Shown: positions 36,409 to 45,727, numbered from the stretch's first letter. The stretch: 64,000 nt of DNA from Bradyrhizobium sp. SRL28 (GCF_018596315.1 NZ_JAHEAG010000003.1:124001-188000); one strand, 5' to 3'. A program made the numbers and translations. The notes: generated by a model not told the origin, from the letters alone.

Positions 36409-36759
36409 ATGACCCGTCTCGCCTTCATCCTCGCCTTACTCTTCACCGCCCCCTTGCAGGAAACGGAAACCGTTGATGTCAGGGACCGGGGCCCGGTCGA
36501 CCTCAGGGCCTTCACCTGCCAGGACGTTACCCGGAGCAGCATCATCGCGCGCGTATGTTACGACGACGCGAACCAGTACATGCTCGTCCAGCGCAACGGC
36601 GTCTACGACCATTATTGCGAACTGCCGAAGGCTGCGCGCGATGCGCTCCTGAACGCACCTTCGATGGGCCAGTATTTTAATGTGAACATCAAGGCGACAG
36701 GCTCCGACGAAAACGGGCCATACGACTGCCGCACACATAAAGCGCCGTCCTATCAGTGA
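36409..36759 (+). CDS. Exported KTSC-like small protein
   Basis: A 116-aa protein with a signal peptide (MTRLAFILALLFTAPLQ) and a C-terminal region resembling KTSC: a beta-strand with a Tyr-His pair (QRNGVYDHYCELPKAARDAL), then APSMGQYFNVNIK. Two or more cysteines (C in FTCQ, VCYD, YCEL, YDCR) could form disulfides in the periplasm. Function unknown. Confidence 0.65.
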   Translation: MTRLAFILALLFTAPLQETETVDVRDRGPVDLRAFTCQDVTRSSIIARVCYDDANQYMLVQRNGVYDHYCELPKAARDALLNAPSMGQYFNVNIKATGSDENGPYDCRTHKAPSYQ

Positions 36760-36806
36760 CATCAGGCCTACCGTCGCGGCACCGGTCCCTGTTCGCAATC
36801 TCGTTA

Positions 36807-36833
36807 TTTGACATTTCTTATGTTTTTGTCAAA
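36807..36833. promoter_or_regulatory. Inverted repeat just upstream of the TetR-molybdoenzyme operon
   Basis: Arms TTTGACA and TGTCAAA flank 13 bases and end nine bases before the TetR start codon. TTGACA may double as a -35 box. It is a good position for autoregulation by the TetR protein encoded next, although a match by chance is possible. Confidence 0.4.
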
Positions 36834-36841
36834 ATCGTCAA

Positions 36842-37504
36842 ATGGGCCCGCGTACCCGAATTCTCGATGCCGCGATGCTGGTGTTCCGCCGGCACGGTTT
36901 CCGACGCTCGTCGATCGAGCAGGCGGCGGAGGCCGCCGGCCTGACGCGGCAGGCGCTCTACCATCACTTCAAGTCCAAGGAAGCGCTGTTCCGCGCCGTC
37001 ATCGAACGGCTGCATGAGGACGCGCTCGCCGCCGAGATCGCGGCGGCCGGCGCCGCGGAGAAGCAAGGCGGCAGCCTCGCTGATATTCTGGTCGCGTCGG
37101 TCAGCGCGAAACTCGGCCAACTGGCCGCTTCGCTCGACGGCTCGCCCCATGTCGAGGAACTGTTCTCCGAACATCTCCTGCAGGCGCGCGACCTCTACCA
37201 GAAATACGCAACAGCCTATGCGGAGCAGCTTGCCGCGACGATTGCGCGCGTCTGCCGCAAGCAGGGCCTCGTTCTCAATGCCGGCATGACGCCGCGCGAT
37301 CTTGCACGCTGCGTCGAGATGGCGGTCAACGGCACGAAATCCGCCTACCCCGCGATGCAGCCGGCCGATGCTTTCCTGAAAGATCTGGAAATCATGCTGC
37401 GCACGCTGGTCGCGGGCGCCGAGCGCCCGGAAGCGAAGCCGCGTGCGGTCAAACCGAAACCAGCCAAGAAATCCATTTCCCGCAAATCTGGAGATCGCAG
37501 ATGA
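36842..37504 (+). CDS. TetR-family regulator of the molybdoenzyme operon
   Basis: A 220-aa regulator with the HTH at about residues 5-50 (RTRILDAAMLVFRRHGFRRS, SIEQAAEAAGLTRQALYHHF). The helical ligand domain ends in a basic Lys/Pro-rich tail (KPKPAKKSISRKSGDRR). The start has no ribosome-binding site, so the mRNA may be leaderless or nearly so. Its stop overlaps the next start by 4 bases, tying it to the enzyme genes. Confidence 0.9.
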   Translation: MGPRTRILDAAMLVFRRHGFRRSSIEQAAEAAGLTRQALYHHFKSKEALFRAVIERLHEDALAAEIAAAGAAEKQGGSLADILVASVSAKLGQLAASLDGSPHVEELFSEHLLQARDLYQKYATAYAEQLAATIARVCRKQGLVLNAGMTPRDLARCVEMAVNGTKSAYPAMQPADAFLKDLEIMLRTLVAGAERPEAKPRAVKPKPAKKSISRKSGDRR

Positions 37505-40191
37505 GCACGATGACGATCAACGGCAAGCTCGCTCCCCTCCCCGACGATCCCGATGCGCTGCTGGTCGACGTCGTGCGCGACGCGCTCGATCTCACCGGCA
37601 CCAAGCTGGTCTGCGGGGCCGGCGTCTGCGGCGCCTGCACGGTGCTGGTCAATGGCGAGCCCGCCGTGAGCTGCCTGATGCCGGCTCGATCAGCCGCGAA
37701 CACGAACGTGACCACGGTCGAAGGCATCGGCGCGGCCAGGCTGCACCCGGTGCAGAAGGCCTTCATGGCGCACGACGCCCTGCAATGCGGCTTCTGCACG
37801 CCGGGCTTCATCGTCGAGGCCGCGGCGTTTCACGATTCCTGGCGCGCGGCAAAGGGAACGGCCGTGCCGTCGCGCGAGGAAATCGGCGCGGCGCTGTCGG
37901 GCCATCTCTGCCGCTGCGGTGCCTATGACGGCATCTTCCGCGCCGTGGCGGATGCCTGCGCCGGCCGCTTCGACGGCAACGATATCCTGCCGCCGCGCCT
38001 GGAAGCCCGCGACAAGGTGACGGGATCGGCGAAGTATACCGTCGACATCCATCATGACGGCCAGCTCGAAGGCGTGATCCTGCGCTCGCCGTTCGCGCAT
38101 GCGCGTATCAGTGAACTCGATCTGACACCGGCGCGCGCGATGCCGGGCGTGAATGCTGCGATCTCGCTGCTCGGCGACGATCGCATCGTGCGCTATGTCG
38201 GCGAACCCATTGCAGCCGTTGCGGCCACGGATCGCAAGACCGCGCTGGCCGCGATCGCCGCCATCAAGCTCGGCAGCGAACGCCTGCCGTCGGCGATCGG
38301 GCTCGACGAAGCGCGCAGGGCCGATGCGCCGGTGGTGTTCGAAAAATCCGCGCGCAAGAAGGCCGGCAACGTCTCCGAGGGCGGCGGCGCGCCGGCCTCC
38401 TGGAAAGGCAATGTCCGCGGACCGTCGGCGGCGTTCTCCAAGAAGCCGAAGAAGGTGCGGAGCTGGGTCGACGCCGCGCGCGCGGCGAACAATCCGCTGC
38501 TGGTGGAAGGCATCTTCCGCACCGGCACGCAACAGCATGCCTGCCTCGAACCGCATGCCGCGGTCGCGCGTTTCGACGGCGACCGGCTCACCGTGCATGT
38601 TTCGACGCAGGCAGTGTTTCATGTGATGGAGCTGATCGCCAAACGCTACAAGCTCGGCCGCGACAAGGTGCGCGTGATTGCCGACCATGTCGGCGGCGGT
38701 TTTGGTTCGAAGGCTGCGCTTGGCGTGGAGACCACCACTGCGATCGAACTGGCGCGCGAGGCGAAGGCGCCGGTCAGAGTAGCCTACGACCGGCACGAGG
38801 AGCTTTCGGTGACCGGCTATCGGCCGGCGACGGAGATGAAAATTGCATTGCTGCCGTCCGAGCAAGGCGAACTGAAAGCACTTTCGCTCACCGCTTATGC
38901 CGACACGGGAGCTGCGACCAATTCGACCATCGCAGCACTCGCCCGCCTGATCTATCCCGCAGAAGGCAAGGAACTGGCCGATTTCGACGTCATCAGCAAT
39001 TTGCCGGCCGGCGCTCCCTTCCGCGGACCCGGCGGGCCGCCGATGGCGTTTGCACTGGAACAGGCGATCGACGAAGCGGCGCTGCGCATGAACGTCGATC
39101 CGATCGCGCTGCGCAAACGCTGGGATCCTGATCCCAACCGGCAACGGCTGTACGATTGGGCCTCAGGCCTGGAAGCCTGGCGCAACCGGAAACCGATCGC
39201 CGCGCAGAGCGGCCGTTTTCGCCGCGGCGTCGGTGTCGCCACCGGCTACTGGCTCTATCTGTGGCAACCGGGCTCGAAGGTCGAAGTGGCGGTCAAGGGC
39301 GGACGCATCGTTGCCAGCACCGCGACGCAGGATATCGGCACCGGCACCCGCACCGTGATTGCCAATACGGTCGCGCGCGAGTTCGGGCTGGAGCCGCATG
39401 AGATCGAAGTCAGGATCGGCGATTCGAAACTGCCGGAAGGGCCGGGCTCGGGCGGCAGCCGCGTCACCGCTTCGGTGATTCCCCCGACGCTGCTGGCAAT
39501 CGAGCAGTTGAAAACCGCGATCCAGCAAAACGCAAAGCGGCAACCGGTCCCCGGCTCCAACGCGCCATGGCGCGAAATGCTCGCGGCATCGCCCGACCTC
39601 TCCGCTTCCAGCGTCCGCCCGGAAGACTCCAGGCAGATGGCGCCGGGAATTGAGTCGCCGCTCAGGCAGGTCGGCTTCCTGGGCTGGATCTTCGGCTGGA
39701 TGATGCGGCGCTTCTCCAATCTTGCGATCGGCGCGGGCGTGCCGAGCTCGGTGCAGGTCCTCGAGGTCGAAGTCGATACCTGGCTCGGCCATGTGCGCGT
39801 CGTCAACGTTCACACCGGCATTGCGGTCGGCAAAATCGCAGCGCCCGCGCTGGCGCACAGCCAGGCGGCCGGCGCTGTCATTCAGGGCATTGGCTACGCG
39901 CTCTATGAAGCACGCGAAGTCGATTCCCGCACCGGCGATGTGCTCAGCGGCGGCATGGAGGACTATCGCATTCCCGGAATCGCGGACATGCCTCTCATCG
40001 ATGTGCATTTCGACGAAGGCGGATTCGATCACGTGCTCGGCGGCAGCGTCGGCATCGGCGAGGTCGCAACCGTGCCAACGTCGCCGGCGGTTGCCAACGC
40101 GATTCTCAACGCCACCGGCGTTCGGCTGACCGAACTGCCGATCCGTCCCGACCGTCTCGTCGCCGCGCTCAAAGGGAGGGCTGCCGCATGA
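37501..40191 (+). CDS. Fused [2Fe-2S] and molybdopterin subunit, xanthine-dehydrogenase family
   Basis: An 896-aa fusion. Residues 1-150 are the iron-sulfur domain: C38, C43, C46 and C58 (plant-type cluster) and C96, C99, C137 and C139 (second cluster). From about residue 165 comes the molybdopterin-binding part: an Ald_Xan_dh_C-like PPRLEARDKVTGSAKYTVDI stretch, GTQQHACLEPHAAVA, VGGGFGSKAALG, AFRGPGG-type PFRGPGGPPMAFALEQAID, TATQDIGTGTRT and the catalytic-Glu motif VGIGEVATVP. The usual separate small subunit is fused in front. The substrate (aldehyde, purine or N-heterocycle) is not readable. Confidence 0.93.
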   Translation: MSTMTINGKLAPLPDDPDALLVDVVRDALDLTGTKLVCGAGVCGACTVLVNGEPAVSCLMPARSAANTNVTTVEGIGAARLHPVQKAFMAHDALQCGFCTPGFIVEAAAFHDSWRAAKGTAVPSREEIGAALSGHLCRCGAYDGIFRAVADACAGRFDGNDILPPRLEARDKVTGSAKYTVDIHHDGQLEGVILRSPFAHARISELDLTPARAMPGVNAAISLLGDDRIVRYVGEPIAAVAATDRKTALAAIAAIKLGSERLPSAIGLDEARRADAPVVFEKSARKKAGNVSEGGGAPASWKGNVRGPSAAFSKKPKKVRSWVDAARAANNPLLVEGIFRTGTQQHACLEPHAAVARFDGDRLTVHVSTQAVFHVMELIAKRYKLGRDKVRVIADHVGGGFGSKAALGVETTTAIELAREAKAPVRVAYDRHEELSVTGYRPATEMKIALLPSEQGELKALSLTAYADTGAATNSTIAALARLIYPAEGKELADFDVISNLPAGAPFRGPGGPPMAFALEQAIDEAALRMNVDPIALRKRWDPDPNRQRLYDWASGLEAWRNRKPIAAQSGRFRRGVGVATGYWLYLWQPGSKVEVAVKGGRIVASTATQDIGTGTRTVIANTVAREFGLEPHEIEVRIGDSKLPEGPGSGGSRVTASVIPPTLLAIEQLKTAIQQNAKRQPVPGSNAPWREMLAASPDLSASSVRPEDSRQMAPGIESPLRQVGFLGWIFGWMMRRFSNLAIGAGVPSSVQVLEVEVDTWLGHVRVVNVHTGIAVGKIAAPALAHSQAAGAVIQGIGYALYEAREVDSRTGDVLSGGMEDYRIPGIADMPLIDVHFDEGGFDHVLGGSVGIGEVATVPTSPAVANAILNATGVRLTELPIRPDRLVAALKGRAAA

Positions 40192-41111
40192 CACCATCAG
40201 CCATGACCGCCACGCAAGCAGGCGAATTCCGCGCCGCCGGCACCGACCTCAGCGAGAGACGGCGCAGCGGCGTCTCGACGGGACCTCTGATCGATATATC
40301 AGCCGCCCCCGACACGATCGGGATGCACTGGGACGCCGACGGCAGCTTGCGCATCGGCGCCTTCACCACCATTGCCGCCATCGCCGCTGACGCGCGCCTT
40401 GCCGCGGCGTATCCGGGCATCGCGGCATCCGCGCAAGGTCTGGCGACGCCGCAGATCCGCCACCTCGCGACCCTCGGCGGCAATCTCGCGCAGCGTTCGC
40501 GCTGCTGGTATTATCGAAATCCGCATATTGCCTGCCTGAAGAAAGGCGGGTCGGACTGTCCCGCACGGTCCGGCAATCATCTCTATCACGTCGCCTTCGA
40601 CCTCGGCCCCTGCGTGGCGCCGCATCCCTCGACGATGGCGGCGGCGCTGCTTGCCTATGAAGCGAAAGTAACCACCGACCGCAGGGGCTCGCTGAGGATC
40701 GGCGACCTCCTCGGCGACGGCTCCAACGGCAGCGCCGACAACGCGCTGCAGCCGGGCGAGATGATCAAGAGCGTCACACTTGCTTCGCCGCTGCAAGGCG
40801 AGCGCGCGCTTTACAAGCGCGCGATCAGCCGCACCCATGCCGAATGGCCGCTGGTCGAGGTCTGCGCCCGCGCCGTGATCAAGGACGGTGCATTCCAGTT
40901 CGTCCGCCTCGCCGCCGGCGGCATCGCCCCGGTGCCGCTACGTCTCGCTGCCGCGGAAGCGGCATTGCAGGGCAAGCGGGCCCATGCAGCAGCGATTGCC
41001 GTTGCCGCAGAACGAGCGACATCAGGTGCAAAGCCGCTGCCGATGACGGGATACAAGCTCGATCTGCTGAAAGGCGTGGTGCAGGATCTGCTGGAGCGGC
41101 TGGCGGGATAA
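40188..41111 (+). CDS. FAD-binding subunit of the molybdoenzyme (CoxM/PaoB-like)
   Basis: A 307-aa FAD_binding_5 protein overlapping the large-subunit stop by 4 bases. The flavin motif region is IRHLATLGGNLAQRS. It is followed by a Cys-rich loop SRCWYYRNPHIACLKKGGSD and then CPARSGN. Such loops hold an extra [4Fe-4S] cluster in PaoB and 4-hydroxybenzoyl-CoA reductase. The C-terminal CO_deh_flav_C domain runs from about residue 195. The N-terminus appears shorter than in classical FAD subunits. Confidence 0.9.
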   Translation: MTPSAMTATQAGEFRAAGTDLSERRRSGVSTGPLIDISAAPDTIGMHWDADGSLRIGAFTTIAAIAADARLAAAYPGIAASAQGLATPQIRHLATLGGNLAQRSRCWYYRNPHIACLKKGGSDCPARSGNHLYHVAFDLGPCVAPHPSTMAAALLAYEAKVTTDRRGSLRIGDLLGDGSNGSADNALQPGEMIKSVTLASPLQGERALYKRAISRTHAEWPLVEVCARAVIKDGAFQFVRLAAGGIAPVPLRLAAAEAALQGKRAHAAAIAVAAERATSGAKPLPMTGYKLDLLKGVVQDLLERLAG

Positions 41112-41150
41112 TTTGGGGCGTGCACTCATTAACGGCGGATTGGAGAAGCC

Positions 41151-41834
41151 TCAGGCATTGAAGTCTGTATAACCGCCGGAGGATTCGCGCTGGGTTGAAT
41201 AGCCCGCAGACCTCGGCGCGATGGCCTTTTGTTGTTCGGCCACCATTGCGTCGAAGGCCGCATCCAATTGCGCGCGGGTATAGTCTGTCGAGGTAGTCTC
41301 ACGTGGCTTCCATTCGGACTGCGTGATCGCAGTGGGTGCCTTCTCGACTGTGCCGCCGATGGCCTTCGCGATACGCTCCGCACGCGATTGCGCCAGATCG
41401 GGGCCGCCTTTTAGGCCGGGAGGGTCTTGCAGGTCCCCGACCTTTCCTGCGGCATCGTTCGTCATCACCGAAGAGCCGCCGTTATAGAGGGTCGCAACGA
41501 CCTTGCCGTCGACCTTGACGGTTGCATAGATATTTTGCGGCGCATTATCGGGCACGTCAGTGACGGCGCGTGCGTCAGCGGCTTTCTTCGTTAGCCAACT
41601 CGCCGCCATCCGGTCGCGAAGCTCGGGGTTGTCCTTGATTGAGACGGCCTTCAGTCCGGAGATGTCGAGAGCCTTGACGGCTGAAACTGGAATTCCCGGC
41701 TTCGCATTTCCTGCTGCCGCGCCTGCATCTGCACCGGCCACAGGCAACGCATCTGCCGGCGTCAATGTCGTCCGCGATGGGTACGCTTGTGCGGGACGCA
41801 AATAGCTCCCGGCATTGGCCATACTCGTAATCAT
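41151..41834 (-). CDS. Alpha-rich protein of unknown function
   Basis: A 227-aa protein with no signal peptide and no membrane helix. A Pro/Ala-rich N-terminus is followed by a compact domain with YATVKVDGKVVATLYNGGSS and a C-terminal helical tail. AGGAAGG lies eight bases before the ATG at 41834. It converges with the molybdoenzyme operon. The composition (few Cys, many Ala/Asp) is reminiscent of secreted surface proteins. No function assigned. Confidence 0.65.
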   Translation of the reverse strand: MITSMANAGSYLRPAQAYPSRTTLTPADALPVAGADAGAAAGNAKPGIPVSAVKALDISGLKAVSIKDNPELRDRMAASWLTKKAADARAVTDVPDNAPQNIYATVKVDGKVVATLYNGGSSVMTNDAAGKVGDLQDPPGLKGGPDLAQSRAERIAKAIGGTVEKAPTAITQSEWKPRETTSTDYTRAQLDAAFDAMVAEQQKAIAPRSAGYSTQRESSGGYTDFNA

Positions 41835-42014
41835 GGATACACCTTCCTCAAGAATTCAGAGTGGAAGCAATCACCATGCCAACGCGGAAATGATTGATAA
41901 GGCTGGCGTCCTCGTTCTCGACAAGGGCAGCGTGCCGGAAAATCTTGCCGACAGCGGCAGGACTTTTCCACTCGTGGGGGATAGACGGAGTTCTGATATC
42001 GATGTGATTGTGGT

Positions 42015-42047
42015 CGGCGGATTATGCCTTTGGCCGATCCGCCCTAC
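42015..42047. repeat. Short palindrome, GGCGGATTA...CCGATCCGCC
   Basis: GGCGGATTATGCC and GGCCGATCCGCCCTAC form an imperfect inverted repeat just downstream of the extensin-like gene. It looks like a fragment of yet another dispersed rhizobial element. Confidence 0.5.
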
Positions 42048-42062
42048 AAAGTCGGGATCGCT

Positions 42063-43331
42063 CTAATGATGATCCTCGAACTCGTCTTCCTCGTTGACCT
42101 TGCTGTTGCCCCTGAACCAGCGCGACACGGACCTTTTGCTGCCGAGCGATCCCGTCGAATAGGAATCGCGTGACGCGTAGGGATTACGTTGGCCGGCGCG
42201 CGCGGCGACCTGGTCGCCCGACACGGCAGCCGGCTGACAGATGGTGCGGCGGGAGGAACGGCGCATCAGGTCGACGTGGATGTGATCCTCGTGGTGGGAG
42301 TTGGAGCCCGGCGCCAGCACGGTGTTGAACTGCTGGCAGGCGGTCGCCTGCACGTCGCGCAGAAAGCCCTGCTCTTCCGGCATGCCGCGCCAGCCGCCCT
42401 TCACCGTGATGCGGCGGCCATCGGCGAGCGTGAAGACCGCGATGTCGAGCGCGTTGCCGAACGCATGCTCGGAAATATGCGCGTGCGGATTGCCGTTCAT
42501 GCCGCGGCAGGAATACGCCGAGATCTGCTTGATCTCGACGACGCGGACGCCGAACCAGCGCATCGCCGCCGGCTGCACGGAATCGCTGAGCCAGCGGTCG
42601 AGCGCCGAGACGATCGGGCATGCCAGCGTTGCCGCGGGCTTCATCGAAACCTGCCCGAAGGCGCTGACGGAATTGCCCTGCGCGGGCCCGAGCCGCGGCG
42701 CAGCCGGTGCTGCCGGCGGTGGCGAATAGGATGGCTGCGGATACGGCGCAGAGGAAGGCGCCGTATAAGGATAGGACGGAGCGGCTCTATAGCCGCCGTC
42801 GCGCGATGCCGGTGTGCCTTCGGGCGGCAGATCGACGTCATCCTCCTGGGTGGCGATGCCCGGTGCGGACAGCGAGATCGGGCCGTTCGACGGCGCGGCA
42901 TAGGTCGGCTGCCGCGGCGCCGGATTCGGATAGCCTCCCGAATTGTTTCCGGAATAGCTTCCCTGATAATTTCCTTGATAATTCCCTTGGGGCGGAGCCG
43001 CCGCCGGCGCGCGCGTGATCGGCCAGCGCGGCTGATTGCCGATATTTCCGGGCGGCCGCAGGCTTTCGTCGGCAAATCCGAAGCTGGTGATGTTTTCGCC
43101 GAGCGCCGCCACTTTCAGCGGATATTCCGCGCCGCACACGCCGGGACCGGAGATCGGGTCGATCCGGACCAGTTCCGCGCTCTCCTTGACCGCGCCGGAC
43201 TTCAGGCAAGCGATTTCGGCCTCGGCACGCCATGGTTCGCGCTCGGCGGACTGAAAAAATCCGCGGCCACAACCCGCTAGCGAGACGAGGACGAGGGAGC
43301 CGACGAGATACAAACGAACTCCGTGCGTCAT
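42063..43331 (-). CDS. Extensin-like C-terminal domain lipoprotein
   Basis: A 422-aa envelope protein. The N-terminus carries a signal sequence with lipobox LAGC, so the mature protein should be a lipoprotein. A Pro/Tyr/Gly/Asn-rich linker covers about residues 110-235. The C-terminal Extensin_C domain follows, with SCRGMNGNPHAHISEHAFGN, ALDIAVFTLADGRRI and a HHEDHIHVDLM motif whose His and Asp residues resemble the metal site of D-Ala-D-Ala carboxypeptidases and LAS peptidases. A role in peptidoglycan trimming is plausible, not shown. Confidence 0.85.
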   Translation of the reverse strand: MTHGVRLYLVGSLVLVSLAGCGRGFFQSAEREPWRAEAEIACLKSGAVKESAELVRIDPISGPGVCGAEYPLKVAALGENITSFGFADESLRPPGNIGNQPRWPITRAPAAAPPQGNYQGNYQGSYSGNNSGGYPNPAPRQPTYAAPSNGPISLSAPGIATQEDDVDLPPEGTPASRDGGYRAAPSYPYTAPSSAPYPQPSYSPPPAAPAAPRLGPAQGNSVSAFGQVSMKPAATLACPIVSALDRWLSDSVQPAAMRWFGVRVVEIKQISAYSCRGMNGNPHAHISEHAFGNALDIAVFTLADGRRITVKGGWRGMPEEQGFLRDVQATACQQFNTVLAPGSNSHHEDHIHVDLMRRSSRRTICQPAAVSGDQVAARAGQRNPYASRDSYSTGSLGSKRSVSRWFRGNSKVNEEDEFEDHH

Positions 43332-43525
43332 CCCCCGCACGTTCAACGAATTTATTTAAAGACTCTTCAACATATTGATTTTACGAATTTTTTACCATGT
43401 TTCTTGGGGCTGCCGCCTGTGGAGAGAAGGGGATGGACAGCAACGCTGACTTTTTAGGCCGGGAACGCTTTGTTAGCCTTAGGTGTTATGTGCGGGCACG
43501 ACGTGAACCTAGGGAGCTACCCCCA

Positions 43526-43621
43526 ATGGATTTCGTAAGTCCTCTCGTCAGCAGACTGAGCATTGTAACCGCGTATGTTGCATTCGCTTTCGTCGCCGCG
43601 ATTGTGCTCGGCGTGATCTAG
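43526..43621 (+). CDS. 31-aa single-pass membrane peptide
   Basis: Reads MDFVSPLVSRLSIVTAYVAF and then AFVAAIVLGVI, a short amphipathic start and one membrane helix. GGGAG lies upstream of the ATG and a perfect terminator follows 24 bases after the stop, which together support a real small gene. Function unknown. Confidence 0.55.
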   Translation: MDFVSPLVSRLSIVTAYVAFAFVAAIVLGVI

Positions 43622-43645
43622 ACTTCCCGTCCAGAGATGGACCTG

Positions 43646-43676
43646 AACGCCCGGTGACGATGTCACCGGGCGTTTT
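43646..43676 (+). terminator. Rho-independent terminator
   Basis: AACGCCCGGTGAC and GTCACCGGGCGTT pair perfectly around GAT, followed by a short T-run. It closes the transcript of the 31-aa gene. Confidence 0.9.
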
Positions 43677-43798
43677 CGTGAGTGCACATAGCGTTTTCGA
43701 GCGAAGAATGGTCTAGGACGTGATCCGAGGGTGGGGAGCCCTGCTCCGCGCGTGGTATGGACTGCCAACGGTGTAGTGTGTTGCTAGGGGCAATCTAG

Positions 43799-44707
43799 AT
43801 GGGATTTTGGCGACTGCTTCCGGCCGCATTGGGTATCGGAGTTCCGACCATGATGCAGGTCGGACCCGACGATGCCATTTTGAACTTTTGTAAGTGGCCT
43901 AGGAAACTTGCCCCCGCACTCCCTGAGAATTGTCTGCCAGGTGTCTCTGCTAATCAGATGTACGTAGCCGCAGTTATACTGGTGTGCCTCGGGTTGCTTT
44001 GGTTTGGATGGCCGTACTTAAGGGGAGGCGAAAGGCGGGAACGCATGGCGTCAGGAATATTTATCGTTTGTTGTGCGATCGTGATCGGAGTTTTTGGGCT
44101 TTCAATCATTGCCGCTGGAGAAGGGTCGCCAAAAACTTCAGTGATCGAAGTCGGGACTTTTTACGTTGACCCAAACATCTACCGTGAGGCTCATTCAGTA
44201 AAGACACCTGACGGGCGTGAGACGAATCTGTACGAAAATACTTTCTATCTCGTCGTCGCCAATTTATCAGACGATGGCAAGACGCTACGGAAGGTGCAGG
44301 TAGAATACAGAGGTTACGAAGCCCCATTCGCGGCTGAGATCAAAGATTCATCCGCAAACACGGTAGATATAAAACACGGCAACGGAGCGTTCTTTGTAAT
44401 TGGCCGTATCGTATCGTCAAAAATTCTCGGTATGTTCAAAGGTTCGGTGACCATTGAGGACAAGCGAATCAAGGCTTTTGAGCAACGCGATGCAGCGGAT
44501 GCATTAAGTTTCAATATCGGGTCACCTGAAAACAAAGACCGTTTTGCTTTAGGAAGTCCGCCATCCTCTCCGACTGGATGGATATTGATAGCGGTCATTT
44601 CCGCAGAGGACAAAAAATCGAGGGTAGTGAAACTAAACATAGACGCCAGAGATAAAACCAACCCCGTTACTTTTGCCAAGGGCGAGATGGTCAAGGAAAA
44701 AAGCTAG
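43799..44707 (+). CDS. Membrane protein of unknown function, atypical composition
   Basis: A 302-aa protein with hydrophobic segments at about residues 1-20, 53-73 and 83-105, then a soluble C-terminal domain with VEVGTFYVD-like strands (IEVGTFYVDPNIYREAHSVK) and TFYLVVANLSDDGKTLRKVQ. Codon use is clearly less GC-rich than in the neighbours, suggesting recent arrival. No family recognised. Confidence 0.65.
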   Translation: MGFWRLLPAALGIGVPTMMQVGPDDAILNFCKWPRKLAPALPENCLPGVSANQMYVAAVILVCLGLLWFGWPYLRGGERRERMASGIFIVCCAIVIGVFGLSIIAAGEGSPKTSVIEVGTFYVDPNIYREAHSVKTPDGRETNLYENTFYLVVANLSDDGKTLRKVQVEYRGYEAPFAAEIKDSSANTVDIKHGNGAFFVIGRIVSSKILGMFKGSVTIEDKRIKAFEQRDAADALSFNIGSPENKDRFALGSPPSSPTGWILIAVISAEDKKSRVVKLNIDARDKTNPVTFAKGEMVKEKS

Positions 44708-44757
44708 CTCGATCAAAAAACGCTTCGACCAACTCTTCATAGGCACTTGTGAAGGCG

Positions 44758-45615
44758 CTACGAGCGCGGCTCGGATAGCGTCTGCCGCGACGTCACCAGG
44801 CCGTCAGCCCGGCGCGTGATGCGGCTCCAGTTGTTGCCGGAGCAGTAGAAGCGGCCGAGCGCGCAGGCTTCGACGCGAAGCGTGTTGATCCCCTTCATCG
44901 ACATCGTGCCGTAATACGTCTCGCCGCTGTCCTGGCTGTAGACGCCGCCGGTCCATTGCCTTTCCGTCTTCGGCTTCATGTTGATCAGGATCGCTTCGCC
45001 CTTCTCGTTCGACGATGAACCAATCACATAGCCGCACAGCGCATTGCCGCACTTGGCGATCCGCACCGTTCCCTTGCCTTCGGTCTGCCAATCGCCGATC
45101 GGAGAATCCGACCGCTCTTCCTCGGCCTGATGCGAGACGTGCTCGACCTGCGGCGCAGGCTGTGCGGTCTCGACCGGTTTTTCGACAGGCGGAGCCGGCG
45201 GCGCTGGAATCGAAACCTCTTGAACCGGCCGCGGTGCGGGCGGCGGAGCTGGCGGAGGCGCAGCGACGATATGGCTTCTCGATGCGGCCGTCGCGTAGAC
45301 GGCCGGCGGCGGCGCAGTGACGATGGTCTTGGCCGGCGCCGTGGTCGCTGGCGGTGCGGGCGGCGAAATCGTTTGTGGCGCTGATGGCACAGGCCTTGCC
45401 GGAACTGCCGCGTCGCGATCGTCGTCTTGGCGGTCACGCTTGCGGCGCGACTCGAGGCCTTTGGAGATCGACATCGAGGTACACGAGACCGAACGGCAAT
45501 GCCGGGAAGATTCGATGTGCACCCGGTGGCCGCCGACGCTGAATGAAATCGACCCGCCGGCATAGGCTGAAGAACTGAGCGCCATCAGCACGGCGAGAAA
45601 ACAAAATCGTTTCAT
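44758..45615 (-). CDS. Exported DUF2147 protein with Pro-rich linker (paralogue A)
   Basis: A 285-aa protein. It has a signal peptide (MKRFCFLAVLMALSSSAYAG), a small N-terminal strand region (GSISFSVGGHRVHIESSRHC) with two cysteines, a long Pro/Ala linker, and a C-terminal DUF2147 domain: PIGDWQTEGKGTVRIAKCGN, LCGYVIG, WTGGVYSQDSGETYYGTMSM. GGGAGG precedes the start at 45615. Same architecture as the divergent gene at 45815. Function unknown, periplasmic. Confidence 0.85.
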   Translation of the reverse strand: MKRFCFLAVLMALSSSAYAGGSISFSVGGHRVHIESSRHCRSVSCTSMSISKGLESRRKRDRQDDDRDAAVPARPVPSAPQTISPPAPPATTAPAKTIVTAPPPAVYATAASRSHIVAAPPPAPPPAPRPVQEVSIPAPPAPPVEKPVETAQPAPQVEHVSHQAEEERSDSPIGDWQTEGKGTVRIAKCGNALCGYVIGSSSNEKGEAILINMKPKTERQWTGGVYSQDSGETYYGTMSMKGINTLRVEACALGRFYCSGNNWSRITRRADGLVTSRQTLSEPRS

Positions 45616-45669
45616 CGAAGCCTCCCGCAGGTGATGCGAGAAAACTAGTCGCGGGGAACCTCGACTGGA

Positions 45670-45685
45670 TGTGATTTGAATCACC
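45670..45685. promoter_or_regulatory. CRP-like site 1
   Basis: TGTGATTTGAATCACC matches the CRP/FNR-superfamily half-site pattern TGTGA-N6-TCAC with one departure at the last base. It lies 55 bases upstream of paralogue A. Confidence 0.5.
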
Positions 45686-45711
45686 GAGCCGCGCCGCGCT
45701 GCCGGGCGTCT

Positions 45712-45727
45712 TGTGACGTACATCACA
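45712..45727. promoter_or_regulatory. CRP-like site 2
   Basis: TGTGACGTACATCACA is a perfect TGTGA-N6-TCACA palindrome, the E. coli CRP consensus form, 88 bases before the start of paralogue B and 26 bases from site 1. Whether a cAMP-responsive regulator in this organism binds it is inference. Confidence 0.6.

Noticed and set aside
41815..42066. 83-codon plus-strand frame between the 227-aa gene and the extensin-like gene
   Set aside because: No ribosome-binding site, runs into a palindromic repeat fragment, and no recognisable sequence.
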